Below, piece after piece: positions 34,021 to 46,300 of a stretch of 64,000 nucleotides of DNA. How positions within the stretch are numbered: the first letter of the stretch is position 1; the number at the start of each line of letters is the position of its first letter. The stretch is taken from assembly GCA_022605955.1 (NCBI GenBank), contig JAKCOZ010000012.1, positions 27,427,956 to 27,491,955 on the forward strand, read 5' to 3'. The position numbers and the translations under genes were made by a program. The notes beneath the pieces are model-generated. The model saw nothing but the letters and a program-made list of their open reading frames with translations, ran no database searches and had not been told where the DNA came from. The stretch is from Rallus limicola. Its lineage: Eukaryota; Chordata; Aves; Gruiformes; Rallidae.

Positions 34021-36357
34021 GCCAAAAATCCAACCAAAGGGGAAAAGAACCCCAACTTTGAGCTGAAATACTGAAATGAGACTGCAGCACTGCAGGTGGA
34101 AGCTGTTGGAGTACATGGTGCCTCTGCTTGAACATCAAAGAACGTTGGGAGATGAGCAATGAGCACTTCTGCTCCACTGTGGGAGACCATTAGTTGCAAA
34201 GGAGGAGGTGGTGGTGGATCAAGCGTACACAGAGCAGCTCCTTGCTCATGTGATGGGTTAGTTGGAGGCAGTTGGGGTGTTGTGGAGTAAGATGAAGGCA
34301 GTAGTGCTGCGAGGCCCAGCCCAGCGCTGTTCTGGTCAGCAGCACTTGAGCATGGGCAGATCAGGAGCAGGCAGAGAAGGGGACTGCAGAAGTAGAGGTG
34401 AACTGAGGAGTCTGGTCTGTTCAGGTTGGAGACTCAAAGACACAGAGGGGATGTGACTGCTGAGTATAAATGCATTGTGACGGGAATGCTCACGGAAGAG
34501 AAGGCTTACTGGGACTGATGGGGAAAGTGGGCACAGGAGGAAATTGAAAACTGTCCATGAGTATGTAGGCAGACACAGGAGAAAAATGCTGTGCTTTGAG
34601 GTGGAGATAGGTAAAACTTGGAAAAACTGTTGAATTGTCCTGCAGCATATCGACCCCAATGTGCACATGAGGCTGGAGACCTATTGAAGTGGTCCTGTCT
34701 CAATTCCTGTGTGCAGTAAACAGCAAAGGCCAACAGCAGCGTTTCCATTCCCTTCTGGAAGATGCTGCTGTGCATGGATCAGGCTGCTCTCTCCCACAGT
34801 ATCATGATGCTTTGAGACACTTGCATGTTGTTAGGCAAGAAAACATATTGATACACAACTGTGTGCCTTTCCATGGGGCTCTGGCGGTTTGTCTTTGAGT
34901 GATGAATGCACATTCACATGTGCAATGATGAATTGCTGTAGGCATCAAAACTGCCTCAGGATTTATCATAAAATTATAATGTTATTAGGAAAAGCTGCTA
35001 ATAGCTGCATTTGCAGGATATTAAAATTCTTATCTGTTTATGTCTGAAATTTTTGGTCACAGAAGTGGAGGTTGCTGCTGTGCCCCGTGCTCTAGGGAGT
35101 CTTATCTGCCTAGAAGCAAAAATGTCAGTTTTCTTCAGTAACAGTGCGACACAGCACTGTGTGTGCACACAGAAAACAGCGAACTGGAGGCAGATCTGGG
35201 TTCCAGCTATTTTAGCAGTTTCTGTAGAACAGAGCAGATAAGCAATTATAATGTTTGGAATAGCCTTGAGGACTCGATGAACCTACTTTCTTTTCTTCCT
35301 GTTGCAAATAGTGCCAAAACACAAAGTACAGCGTGCCTCTAGGCTTGGAAGAAGAGTTGTTTGTTTTCTCGGGGTTTTCAAGCTGTAAAAGTGGATCATA
35401 TTTTGTTTGTTTGCTGGCAAATAAATGTAGGAATGGCTCTATTGTCAGACCAAACATCCATCATCTTTGCTAGAGGATGTTTGGGGCTAAAGGTATAAAG
35501 GGGGGTGGGGGGGGAACCCCAACACAACCTTTCCCATGGCCCACACTCCCTCTGGTCAGCAATGTGTAAGTACTTCCCAGCCAGGACCAGCATCTAGATT
35601 GCTGCACTTATTAACTTTACATCTTGTAAGCTGCTTCTAAAGTGTTTTTTTTTTTGTTGTTGTTTGTTTGTTTTTTTTTTTAATTTGCTTGTGCTTTTGA
35701 CTATCTGTGGTTAACTCAGAAATGTCCATTGTTGGAAGGGAAGCAGTTACTTCACACAGCCCTGCCACCTTCAGACCAATGGGGGAGCAGGTTTGGCTGT
35801 TCCATTACTTCACCTTTCAGAGGCTGGTGGGTGGATGTCCTGAGCCAGGGACCAAGCCCTTAAGGGCGATAGGTACTGAAGTTGTTAGGTGTTTTGGTAG
35901 CTTTGAATGTCTGCATTCTGATGTCTGGCTGAGGAAGTGGATGGAGAACCTAGTAGTGATAACACTTTCTTCTGCCCTGGGGAAAGGAAAAGCATCAGGA
36001 AGGGGAACTTCATTTTAGACTTCAACAGTGACGTGCTGAGCCGCTGCAGCGTGGCTTTGGGGCAGTGCTGCTGTGGGTATCAATACTTCAGTCACTTCAC
36101 ATGGCATTTTGAGACTGGCCACTCCAATTTTTGTCTTGTGCTGGCACTAGCAAGCAATATTTTTCAGTGAATATTTTGCTCTCTGACAGTGTGCAGTGAC
36201 CTGTGAACTTCCAGGGGAAGCTGTTGATCTCTGATCTCCATTCCCATGTGTGCTCTTAGTGTCTTCTTTTGGGAGTGTCCTCCTCATCCTTCAAAAGATT
36301 CTTCCAAATGGCCTACTAGAACACATCCCAGGCTGAGGGGAGGAGAGAGAGGCCAAG

Positions 36358-36735
36358 TCACAGAATCAGCAGGTTGGAAAAGACTTTTGAGATCATCAAG
36401 TCCAACCAGTCCCATCCTAAGCTGAAACATATCCCTAAGTACCTCATCTACCCTTTTTTAAAACACACCCAGGGAAGGTGACTCAGCCCCCTCCCTGGGC
36501 AGCCTGTGCCACAGCCCCACAACTCTGCCAGGGAAGAACTTTGCCCTCCCAGCTGAGCTGAGCCTGCCCTGGCCCAGCTTGAGCCCATTGCCCCTTGTCC
36601 CAGCTCCTGTCCCCTGGCTGAAGAGACCAGCGCCCACCTCTCTGCACCCTCCTGGCAGGGCAGGGCAGGTGGGGAGAAGGTCTCCCCTCAGCCTCCTCTG
36701 CTCCAGGCTCAACACCATCAGCCGTTCCTAGGCAA
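36358..36735 (-). repeat. CR1 LINE 3' fragment (minus strand)
   Basis: Begins CACAGAATCAGCAGGTTGGA and runs through CTCCCTGGGCAGCCTGTGCC to a final CTCAACACCATCAGCCGTTCC, about 375 bp of CR1 3' region in reverse. It still has an open minus-strand frame of 86 codons, which is repeat-derived. Its conceptual translation is nearly the same as that of the copy at 61346. Confidence 0.92.
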
Positions 36736-38342
36736 TTGTTTACTTTGTGAGATCATCTCAAAGATTTCCCAGATGTAAGGGATGCAGTTGTGCACCACCT
36801 TTATTAGATGAACACCTACTGCTGCTACGGAACCCGTTCTGAGCAGCTTCACTAGAGATTGCTTACGGCAGGTCTTATTGTAGTGTTTTTCCATTCACTT
36901 CAGGCTGAGAAGCTGAGCTTTTATGCAGGTTCTTGTAGGGTTTTTTTGCTTCAGTGAGCCTAAACTTTTGTGCCTGATGAATGGGAACATAAAATGCATT
37001 ATGTTTTAGTTTTTATACAGTGAAATGGTCTGCTTTGGTTATTATTTGGGGGAACAGCATTAAGTCTTTGTCGAATTGCACGTATGCATTAGGCTTGATG
37101 TTTACTGATGGGCTGTGCTTTATAATTAGCTCTGCTGAAGCCTCATGCAAGCTGTGTGCTTGGGGCTACAGCACTAAAGATGCCAGCTGTAGCCTGTAGA
37201 ACTCGGGCTTAGCAGTGAGCTTCGACTAAGTTTTATAATGACCCTTGGGAAAGCGGGACAAGTTCATGGTGCAGTAATTTATATTTGGGTTATAGTCTGA
37301 GGGATGTAGAGAAATATCCACAATCTATTCCTTGAGACAACCAGGCAGAACTGCAAATGTAAATACAAGAAAAGTAAAGTATTTACTTGTGAAAGTTCAC
37401 ATAGGTTTAGAAAGTGCCTAAAATGCCCAAAGAAGCTGCATCTCGGTGCTTCGTTAAATGTGTAACTCCTGTTGAGGACCCTGTGCCTATCCCATGGTGC
37501 ATCCTTTGGTGAAAGGAGGAGCTCTGTGTTCTAATCTGTCTCTAGCCAATATATCTGGCTGCTGTCTTCTAATGCCAAGTGGATTTTCCCCTCCCTTCCT
37601 TAGTTGTATATTTGTCAGCTTTCTAAAGAACCGTGTCTTCATTCATGACAAACAAGTAGAGCTGATAAAAGCTTTAATTTGATAAAAATGGCAAGTTTTT
37701 CATGCAGCTAGCATAAAGTTTTAATTACTGCTCGCTGACTTTACATGAGGAGGCTGTATTACACTATAAGTCTAAGATTAAATTTAGATGATGAATATGA
37801 AGATGTTGTTAGCTTCTTATTTCATTATCTACTTACAGTGAGAGGTAAAAGTTCTCTAATCAGCTTTTCTTCCTCTTTAGCAGAATTAGTCTTTGTACCA
37901 GTTTCCAGCTATTTTGACAGTGAAAAAGGAAAAACCAATGAGCCAGAAAATGAATATTCTCCTGATGCTGTAATTTCAGAACTATTAGTTGAATCATTCC
38001 TGTTTATTGGAATATGAATACTTTGCAGTAGAGCTTGCAACTGTCCTGTCTGTCCAGAAATCTGAGCCTTGTGAGGTATGGGTCTTAGTGTTCAAAAATT
38101 GGGCTTCCATTTATTTGCAGCTTGGCAAATGCTGATGCTTTTGGTAATCAGTTTTCTTTAATTGCAAATGGGGATGCAGCAGCTGCTGGGTGCTGCTGGG
38201 CTGTGGGGAGGGAAGGAAGGCAATCTCCTGTGTCTCCAGCTCCTACTGTTTCATAGGCATTGCACGAACCAGCAAGAGAAGGTTTGGCATGCTCTAAATT
38301 CTAAGGCCTTACAGCATTTGAGCACTTCTGTTTTTAATATTA

Positions 38343-38495
38343 ATAATAGGATTATAGAATGGCATGGGTTGGAAGGGACCCCAGGGGTCACAGAGCTCCA
38401 ACCCCCTGCCACAGGCAGGGACACCAACCCCCAGGCCTGGAGCTACACAAGGTTGCCCAGGGCCCCAGCCAACCTGGCCTTGAACTGATAAGGAA
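38343..38495 (-). repeat. CR1 LINE 3' fragment (minus strand)
   Basis: Begins ATAGGATTATAGAATGGCAT, followed by GGGTTGGAAGGGACC, CCAACCCCCTGCCAC and CCAACCTGGCCTTGAAC blocks of a different CR1 subfamily from the copy at 36358. Confidence 0.92.
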
Positions 38496-40305
38496 AACAT
38501 CAATGATCAGGCAAGTTTTCCTATGGAGCAGCTTCAGTGTTGAAGATGCTTGTGTGACACCTCTTGTAATTTAGAGAATGTTAGGAGTGTGGGGTAATTT
38601 GCCCTTAACACATTATCAAGGGCTATCTGGTGTATCAAGAACTAGGGGGTGGTGACAGTTTATTTTTGTTGTTGTTGAATTGCAGCTATAACACATGGGT
38701 TCATTTGAATGGAAATGTATTGACAGCTACCTAGAGGCTGAGTGAGGACTTCATTAATCTCACCAACCGAGGTGTGAACTCCACTGAGGTGGGGTAACGA
38801 TGTGGCTGTGCCACTTGTATCTGAGATGACACTTCTCCCAGCAGAGTGAGATGTCAGTTGGAAGCCTGATTAGAAGCACAACTTTGTGTGCAGCCAGGAA
38901 CAACCCAACCATGGGGTTGTGGCCTTGTTCCCTTTCATAGATTGCTAGATGTAGTCAACCTCTGTCGTGCTGCGATCTATCCTGACACGTGGTAGCTGCA
39001 AAGTCTTACTGTTTGTGTTAGCAACTGCTAAGAAATAATGATTTCTCACTAAAATGTGTCAACTCCACTCGAATCTGGCCTCCCATCTCACTCAGGTACT
39101 ATAAGCATGTTAGACCTTTGGTTTTCTTTCTTCTTTTCTTTTTTCCCCTCCATGTCCTCCCAGTCACACTATCTGTTGTGTAACTTTTCCCTAGCATGTG
39201 CTAGACAAATTCTGTCCTCTTTTGTTGCTGTCACAATCTTTGAGAACGCAGCTGGGGATTCCTTTGGTGTGCTCATGTAAAGGTCACTCTGTGAAGCCAG
39301 CTGAACAGGGAAACAATTAGAAAATGGGGTAAATCAAAGCTGCAGAGCATTCTATACAGAGCCTGTTTTATTCTGGCCGTGCTTTCCAGCACCATGTCCC
39401 CTTGGGCTCCATCGTAAGTAAAGTGCAATTTATGCAAGTCTGAATATTTCTGCCCCTCGTTCCACAGTGTCTATAAACCCACTGATTTCCATAGCTCTGA
39501 GTTGGCTTACACAAGCACTGTGTTTAGCCAGTAGCATGGTAATTTTTTTATAAGCTACGGGGAGGGTTAGTGCTCAGCATCTCACAGGAGGCTACTCCTC
39601 CTTACAAAATCAAATGCTCAGTGATGCGCAGACTGAACCATTTGCAGGCTCTGTGCTCTGACTGGCCTGATTCTGGAGAAGGGCTCTTTCCCTTTAAGTT
39701 GGCAACAGAGCCAGGAGGAGAGGGGGCACACAACCTGGGGGAAAAGGAGTTCTGTCCACTGTGGTTCTGTCCTTCCACCCTGCAGAATCCTGTGGCTGCA
39801 GATGCCGGGAGTTACTTTGGAGTGAGGGCGTTTTTCCTCTTCTGCATTCAGCTTGCGTCGCACTCCCATTCTTCCACCTCCCAGAGTATGGTAATGGGTT
39901 CCTGACCCTGACTGGCCTCCCTGGGTGCCAGCAGGATTTCCCTCTGCCTCCCTGGAGAGCTCCGCTTCCCAGGCGTTACACACACTTACTGCCTGGAGCG
40001 TCTTAATCGCGGTGCTGTGTGTGCATGTCTCATACCAAAAGTAGTCGCTGCTCCTGCGTTCCCACAGCAGCAGCACACAGCAGATGCTTCCAGCTTCCTT
40101 CTCGGGCTGCGCTTTTCAGGTTTGAAGAAAGTTGCCTAGTATTGCCTCTGGATTTGTGCTTTCCTCTCTCTTTGCTATGGATCACAAGGATTTCGTCGTT
40201 CCTTGTGAAGAACAGCACTGGCAACGTTCTCCTGTGCTTCTAAGGATTGCTTTCCAAATGTTTTAGCTCTGGAGACACGAAGATCACGTTGAGGCTTTCC
40301 TGCAG

Positions 40306-40395
40306 CACGAATTTCCTTTCTGCTTGCCAATAATGCATGAGTTACAAATTTAATGGCAGACCTTGAAGTATATAAAAATTTAAGTCCAGAAAAAG
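40306..40395 (+). CDS. PLCH1: PLCH1 canonical start exon (CDS 40353-40395)
   Basis: ATG at 40353 encodes [14 protein letters not shown] and one base of a Val codon before GTAAGG, identical to the N-terminus that I recall for mammalian PLCH1. An in-frame TGA at 40338-40340 fixes the start. The upstream limit is set by a candidate acceptor CTTTCCTGCAG ending at 40305, implying a spliced 5' UTR; transcription could instead begin locally. This 43-nt coding piece is easy to miss. Confidence 0.88.
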
Positions 40396-43300
40396 GTAAG
40401 GATGCCTGAGTTTGGAATGATTGTAGGAAGAGCTCAGAATGTTTCTGGAAGTGCTTATAGAAAAATCAGGTGACTTGATCCTTATGATTGGCAAGCTACA
40501 TGCAGTATTCGTGAGTGCCACAGTATGAAAATGTGTGTCTGTGTGCTCCTGAATATTTAAGAGGAAAACTTGGGGGGTTTTGTATTGACTTGAAAGCACA
40601 TTTCTCCATGAAAACATGTGGATTGTTTGTGAGGTACTGCTCCTGTGATACAGGCAAACTGCACTCGTGTCTCATCTTAAAGTATTAGAAATATATTTAT
40701 CTTTAAAACAATTCACAACCTTTTAGTCTGTTGGTTATTTTGCTGTGGCACAGCTTGCTATGGGAAGGAGCTTCTGGGTTCAGTCTTGGGGTTTATGTTT
40801 GTTCATTTTTCTAGTAGCACTTTCATAAACAGCATAACGCTTATGGAAACGATGTGTAATTCCACTCAAACAGCATTGGGTGGGAAGGACGTGTCTCTTC
40901 AAGACCTGTAGGAGGGTATACAGAAGACATCTTGAATAACTTCAAGTAACTTGTAGTTTATATTGTCTGGTCTTGTTCAGTTTAAGTCGGTGCTGGATGA
41001 CAGTGGCAATTGGTTTAAGCCTCTGTGTGGATATAGAGTAAATGCTGTAAAGAGAAGGAGAGATCGTGGTAGATAAAGCTTATTTTTGTATTTTGCTCAT
41101 CCTTAATGGGGTATATGCTTCTAAAGAAAAAACTTATAAACTCAGCAAACAACTTGTCAAAATGGACTCATTCAGAAGATATTTTCTATCAAGATTGTCT
41201 ATACTTTAAATCATAGAATCATAGAAACCAAGCTGATATAAAATAAAGCCACCAAAGTGGGTTTACTTTGAAATGCTATTTTCCCCACTATGAAACACAT
41301 TAAAGTATTCACGAGCAGTGTTGGGGGTTGATAGATGCCTCCTTAGTTTTCTTTGCACTTTGCAGGGATTATTTTATTTGGTAAATACCTTTAACCAGGG
41401 AAAGTTATTAGAAATAGACACAGCTATCCTGCAAGACCTGGAGACTATTTTATCCCTACATCCTCTCAGGGAAGGGCCTCCTGCACTAGAGCTGGTGTGC
41501 CACAGCTCCAAAGGCTCTAGTTTTGTTTTGGAGGCTTCGGTTGCACAAGCTCTACATTAAGCTTTGATGCATATGGTTAGGTAAAGGAGACCAGGTGTTA
41601 CTCCATCTGCTTTCTGAGGCACAGAAGGTAATGGATATGTCTCCGTTTGATAATTTATGAGAGCTGGCTTATTTGAAGGGGCTTTTTGGAACAGTCCTAG
41701 GAGGAAAACCTCAGGTTTAATCTTTGAAGCTCGTGTAAACATACATGTAGTTAAACACGTTTCACAGCAAAGTGCTCAGTTGATGGTGGAATTTGTTTGG
41801 AGGTAGCCCCTTTTCCAGATATAACAGCCGCTGCCAGATTTCTGTTAATGGTTTCCAGTCGGTAGCACTGCTGTTCTCTGGTGGAGGCGGTTGAAGGATG
41901 CCGAAGCGCCGAGTACAAGGCAGTGTCCTTTGTGTCCAGGTCTGGGTGCTTTGGTGGGGTTGCAGCAGTGCTTGTGGGCTCCTGTCTGGACCTGACGTGG
42001 CCTCAGCAAGCTTTGTAGATGAATATATTCACATGCTTGGATGGTGGAGGAAGGCAGAGTGCCTAAGCTTCCCCCTTCCCCAGGCTGGTGGTTACTTAAG
42101 CTTGCCAGCACTGATACTGGTAGCAGCAGGATCGCACCCCTCGTGCAATTTATGCACATCAGAGCGCTGGTATGATAGCGCCTGGATAAAGGGGTAACTG
42201 AGCCGTTGCTGGCTGCCTGTCTGACCCGGCTCTGCCATGAGTGCTTGTGGGAGGCAGCAGCTCCGTGCCTGCCAGCGGTTTGGCTGTAAGTGTGTGTGCG
42301 ACTGTGCGAACCGCTGAGCGGGGAACGTGCTTGTGCTCAGAGGTGTCGGCAGCGGGACGTGATGGGCATGGCGTGGGAGGAGCAGTGTGGGCTTCCCTTG
42401 GTTGTGGGTCTGGGTCTGGCTGATGGGTGGGTGTACTTCCTAGTTACCCTGTTATTGCTTGAGCCCAAGGCTGGGGTTGCAGGCAGTATGGCTAAGAGAT
42501 CAACGGCAGTGAACCGCATCGGCAGTGCTATTGACAATTTAAGTGACCAATTGAATCTAGTATTCTCTCACAGCTGACAAACCCAAGTTTGTCGTGGGGC
42601 TGGGTTTTTCTTTTTCAAATTAGGCTCTGAGACAAGTTAATTGCCCCTGACCAAGCACACTCTGCAGCACAGCCCTGGCCTGAACCCGCAGAGTGGGAAT
42701 GGAGAGGTTGTCCATTCGTTCGCATCTCATTCTCGGGGACGATCACAGCAGCCTTGAAGGTCACCACTCCTGCTTCTTTGGGTCTCTTTACATCTATGCA
42801 AGCACCTGTAAAACAGATATTAAGTATAGGCTCTAGAATAGTAAGTTATATTAAAGCAAGTAGAATATCATACTGTTCTGAGCTGATATTGTAGGCATCA
42901 ACCTCCTCTTGGGAAGAACTTGGTCTTCCACAGGTTTAATTCCAGTCGCAGCATTATCCCAGCATTATGTGCACTCACAATAAATTAGTATATGCAGAGG
43001 GCAGCTTGCAAGGTTCAAAGCCTCTGGATGGTTTGGTGTGTTCCAAGGCTGTTTCCCCCTATGAAGTGAAACACCCCACCTGCCTGCCTGAACGGAGTGG
43101 CACTGGGGAGTGCCAGGTCCCCTCCATGGCACCAGTGAGTGATGCTCCTGCCTCTGTGAGAGGTATCTAACATGCTTCTGCAGAGCCAGGGGTGTGGTAG
43201 ACCAACTGGCTCATTAACTACTTTGTGTTCTTTTTCTTGCTTTGTTTCTGAGTTAAATATACTTTTGTTTTAGGAAATCTACAGAAAGCTGTCACCAAGT

Positions 43301-46300
43301 GAAACTGAAAAGGTTCCTGGGGTTTGCTGAAGAACCCTGCCTTTCTGAAACTAGGGGGCATAAGCTTAGAACTGTTGAAGGAACTCTTTCAGTGCTTTGA
43401 AGACTAAAATGGCCAAATGCTGTTTGGGATTGATGTTAGTGGTGGCAGTGTTGTGGCATATGCAGTAGCTTGGTGAAATGAGGGGTTGGTGAAGGGGCTC
43501 ACTGAAAGAAGAGTTTCCAGCAGCTTTTCCCAGCACTGAGCTCACCCACAAGAGGTGTGTGTGCTTATTTCCTCTTCACCATACCATACATTTTGCAGGA
43601 GCCCCTTCAGAACCTGATGTCTTAGAGGCCAGCCTGTAGGCAGCATTTTGTGGTGGTGTGTGTGCTGCTTGGCTGACTGAAACTGAAGTCATGGGAGATT
43701 GTAAACTGGCTTTTTTCAATACAAGTGGCAGGAAACCCAGGTGTGGGTGAAGAAGTTTGGGCTTGTTCTGGGTCAGGTTATCTGTATCCTCAGCAGTATA
43801 ACAGGTAACTGATTTGGAGACACCTTCACATGTCACTCCCCAATAGAAACACTGATCAGCATTGAAACTCAGATGCACAATGCACCCTCTTTTGGGTAAC
43901 AAAATTACTTTGGTGTTTGAGACTGTCAGTTCATTGTCCAGAGATGACTCACTGTCGGTGAGTTGCACAGAGGTAATTTGGGAATAGAATAGATAAACAT
44001 GTTTCTTCAGCAAAATGATTTTGAGGAGAATGAATAAGTTTGTATCATCAATTGTGCTGTAGTCTTCATTCATTGCTTTTAAAGGTTAATTAACTCCACC
44101 TTCAGTTCTACTCTGCTCTTTCCCCTCCTACTCTCTCATCAAGCCCCATATGTGGATTTATTTGGCAGCCTGAAGGGGAAGCAATGCTCCCTCCAGCCCC
44201 GCCACTGTCGCAGCCCAGCATGATAAGTCTGCCCCAGGTCCTGGGGACTGGATCCCTCTTCCACCCACTCCATCCTGCAGCTACAGTTGCCCTTGTGCCC
44301 TGGGATTTATTCCCCTCATCACCGGGCTGTGATGCTGTCCAGGTACCAAGGTTGCTGTGACGTACTGCTGTTTGCTGAGAAACTTGCAGGCATCAGAACT
44401 CACTGCTTGTGCTGAAGCTGGGACAGTTTATCCTCAGCACACCTCGGCTTGGAGAGGGGAGCAGGCTTTATGAAGGGTGTTCTGGTGGGGGCTTTCTGGT
44501 TTTGTGGTGTTGGAGAAGTTAAGGTAGGGTGAGATATAAAGGAATGGCGTATTGGGGGTGGGGGACAACACACACCTGAGCAGATCTGACCCAACTCAGT
44601 ATGTTGCAGTGGGAATTCTATGTTATTGAAGTCCTGGGTAGTACATAAAGGGTTGAGGAACAGGGGTGATATTTCATGCTGTACAACGGAGGCAGACTTA
44701 GAACAAGGCAAGGTTCTTAGGCATATGATCTTTCTTTATATACTTAGTGATTTTTAGATGGTAGACATGGGACTCTGGAAGAAAAACAGCTTGTGGCTTA
44801 GTGTTTTCCACTGTGACTTCTGCACCCAGAGATGTAGCTCCGGGGATGCCTTTCAGGATGCTCTTGATTGCCATCAGGTTTTGGAGGAGGTGCTCCTGCT
44901 GAGGAGCACACACATGTGACACAGCTGAGCTCCTGAGTGAGCTCTTGCCATCCTTTCTGGTACCTGAGCAAAAACTTGCCTAGAAAATGGGAGATCCTAA
45001 GGTGTCCTTTGGAGGTACGGCCACAGACCCACAGAACAGTGTCTGGTGTTCCTTGAGAATGGTTATGGCAGTGGGAGGATGCTGTCCCAGATGCTGGGCG
45101 CTTCTGCCCTGTGAGAGCGGCACATGCAGACCTGGCTGCTCATCCCCCTTGCTGGCAGCTGTACTGGAAGCTATCCTCCTTCATTTCTTCCTGTCTGCTG
45201 CTGCTTCCACTTGCTCCCTAGCATTGTGATCAATTGCTGTGCCCTCCCTGCTGAGGGATCCTCACTCTGTAATGAGCATTAGGATGTGCAAACTTGTTAA
45301 CGGTGTTTGCTTAATGAATCTGTGTTTCTCATCCACTCTGCTGTGACAGTGTGGTTTGGCAGTTGGCCAATGTCTGTGATTAGATGCTTGTGCTTTTCAG
45401 TGTTGATAAAGAGCTGATTCCCTGGTTTTAATGGAAAACTTCCCATTCTCAGTCATGCTGGGTTGTGGTGGCACCAGAGCTCCCCAAACAAGCAGCTTTT
45501 TCCAATCTAGAGATACTGTCTGTCTTTCAGGAACCAGTAGCAGTAACATTGCCCTGTAAGCTCTTGCACAGTTGGTCTCTTGGCTCTGCTGGCTGGCAGT
45601 GGCCTGTCAAAGGTTCTTCCTTAAGGATGAGTCCTAGAGCTGCAGTCCTAAAGCCTGGTGCTGCTCAGACCCTCAGCATGCTTCAGCTGGGAAGCATCCA
45701 GCAGGACTGCAGAGAAGCTGTGCCTGCTGCACGATCTGGTCACCAGCTGCTTTCCTGAGTGCTGCTGGAATGAAACCTGGGCTAATTTCTTGAAGATACC
45801 AATTAGAAGTCTGCTGAGCTAGCAGAAGGAAGGTATCCTTGAGCAGAGATGGAAAACATGCATTATTCATTGTATCTGGGGGCTGCTCTCTCCGATTTCA
45901 GATGCTCTACTGCAGTGTGGATCTGAAAAGGGGATCAGAGTCCCTGTAAATATGGCAGTGTCCTAGGAAGTGATCTTCTGCATTGCACAGTCCTCTGTAA
46001 AAGGTATTTTGCTAGAGATCCACTGTGGAGAAGGCATACAGCAAACACTTTTCACTTGTCATGTGAAAATGAGTTAGATCGATCGAGCATGAGCTGTTTT
46101 TCAGCTGTAATGATTTTCATTGATCGCAGGCCATTCACAGTTGTTTGGAGTAGCTGCTGCTTGTGTCGTGGTGGTTACTCTGCTTGTTTTGATTCCCTTA
46201 AGTTCTTGGAGATGAAATGGAATACCTGTGGTGTGTTCAGCCAGCAAGGACCGGTGGGACCAGCCTTTGGGGTCTCTACGGGTGCACGCCTGACTTCCTG

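Larger units (their letters stand above)
30138..40305 (+). other. PLCH1 intron
   Basis: About 10 kb. After the CpG island it holds an A/C-rich block (33951-34020), a G run at about 35501-35514, T-rich sequence near 35645-35690 and CR1 copies at 36358 and 38343. A 90-codon frame at 37745-38017 resembles nothing known. Confidence 0.65.

Noticed and set aside
36458..36718. 86-codon minus-strand frame similar to a plus-strand frame at 61146-61562
   Set aside because: The similarity is real but is due to shared CR1 LINE 3' sequence, not to a gene family.
37745..38017. 90-codon acidic frame with a plausible start
   Set aside because: AT-rich intronic sequence, no known similarity, no compatible exon phase or flanking splice sites needed by PLCH1.
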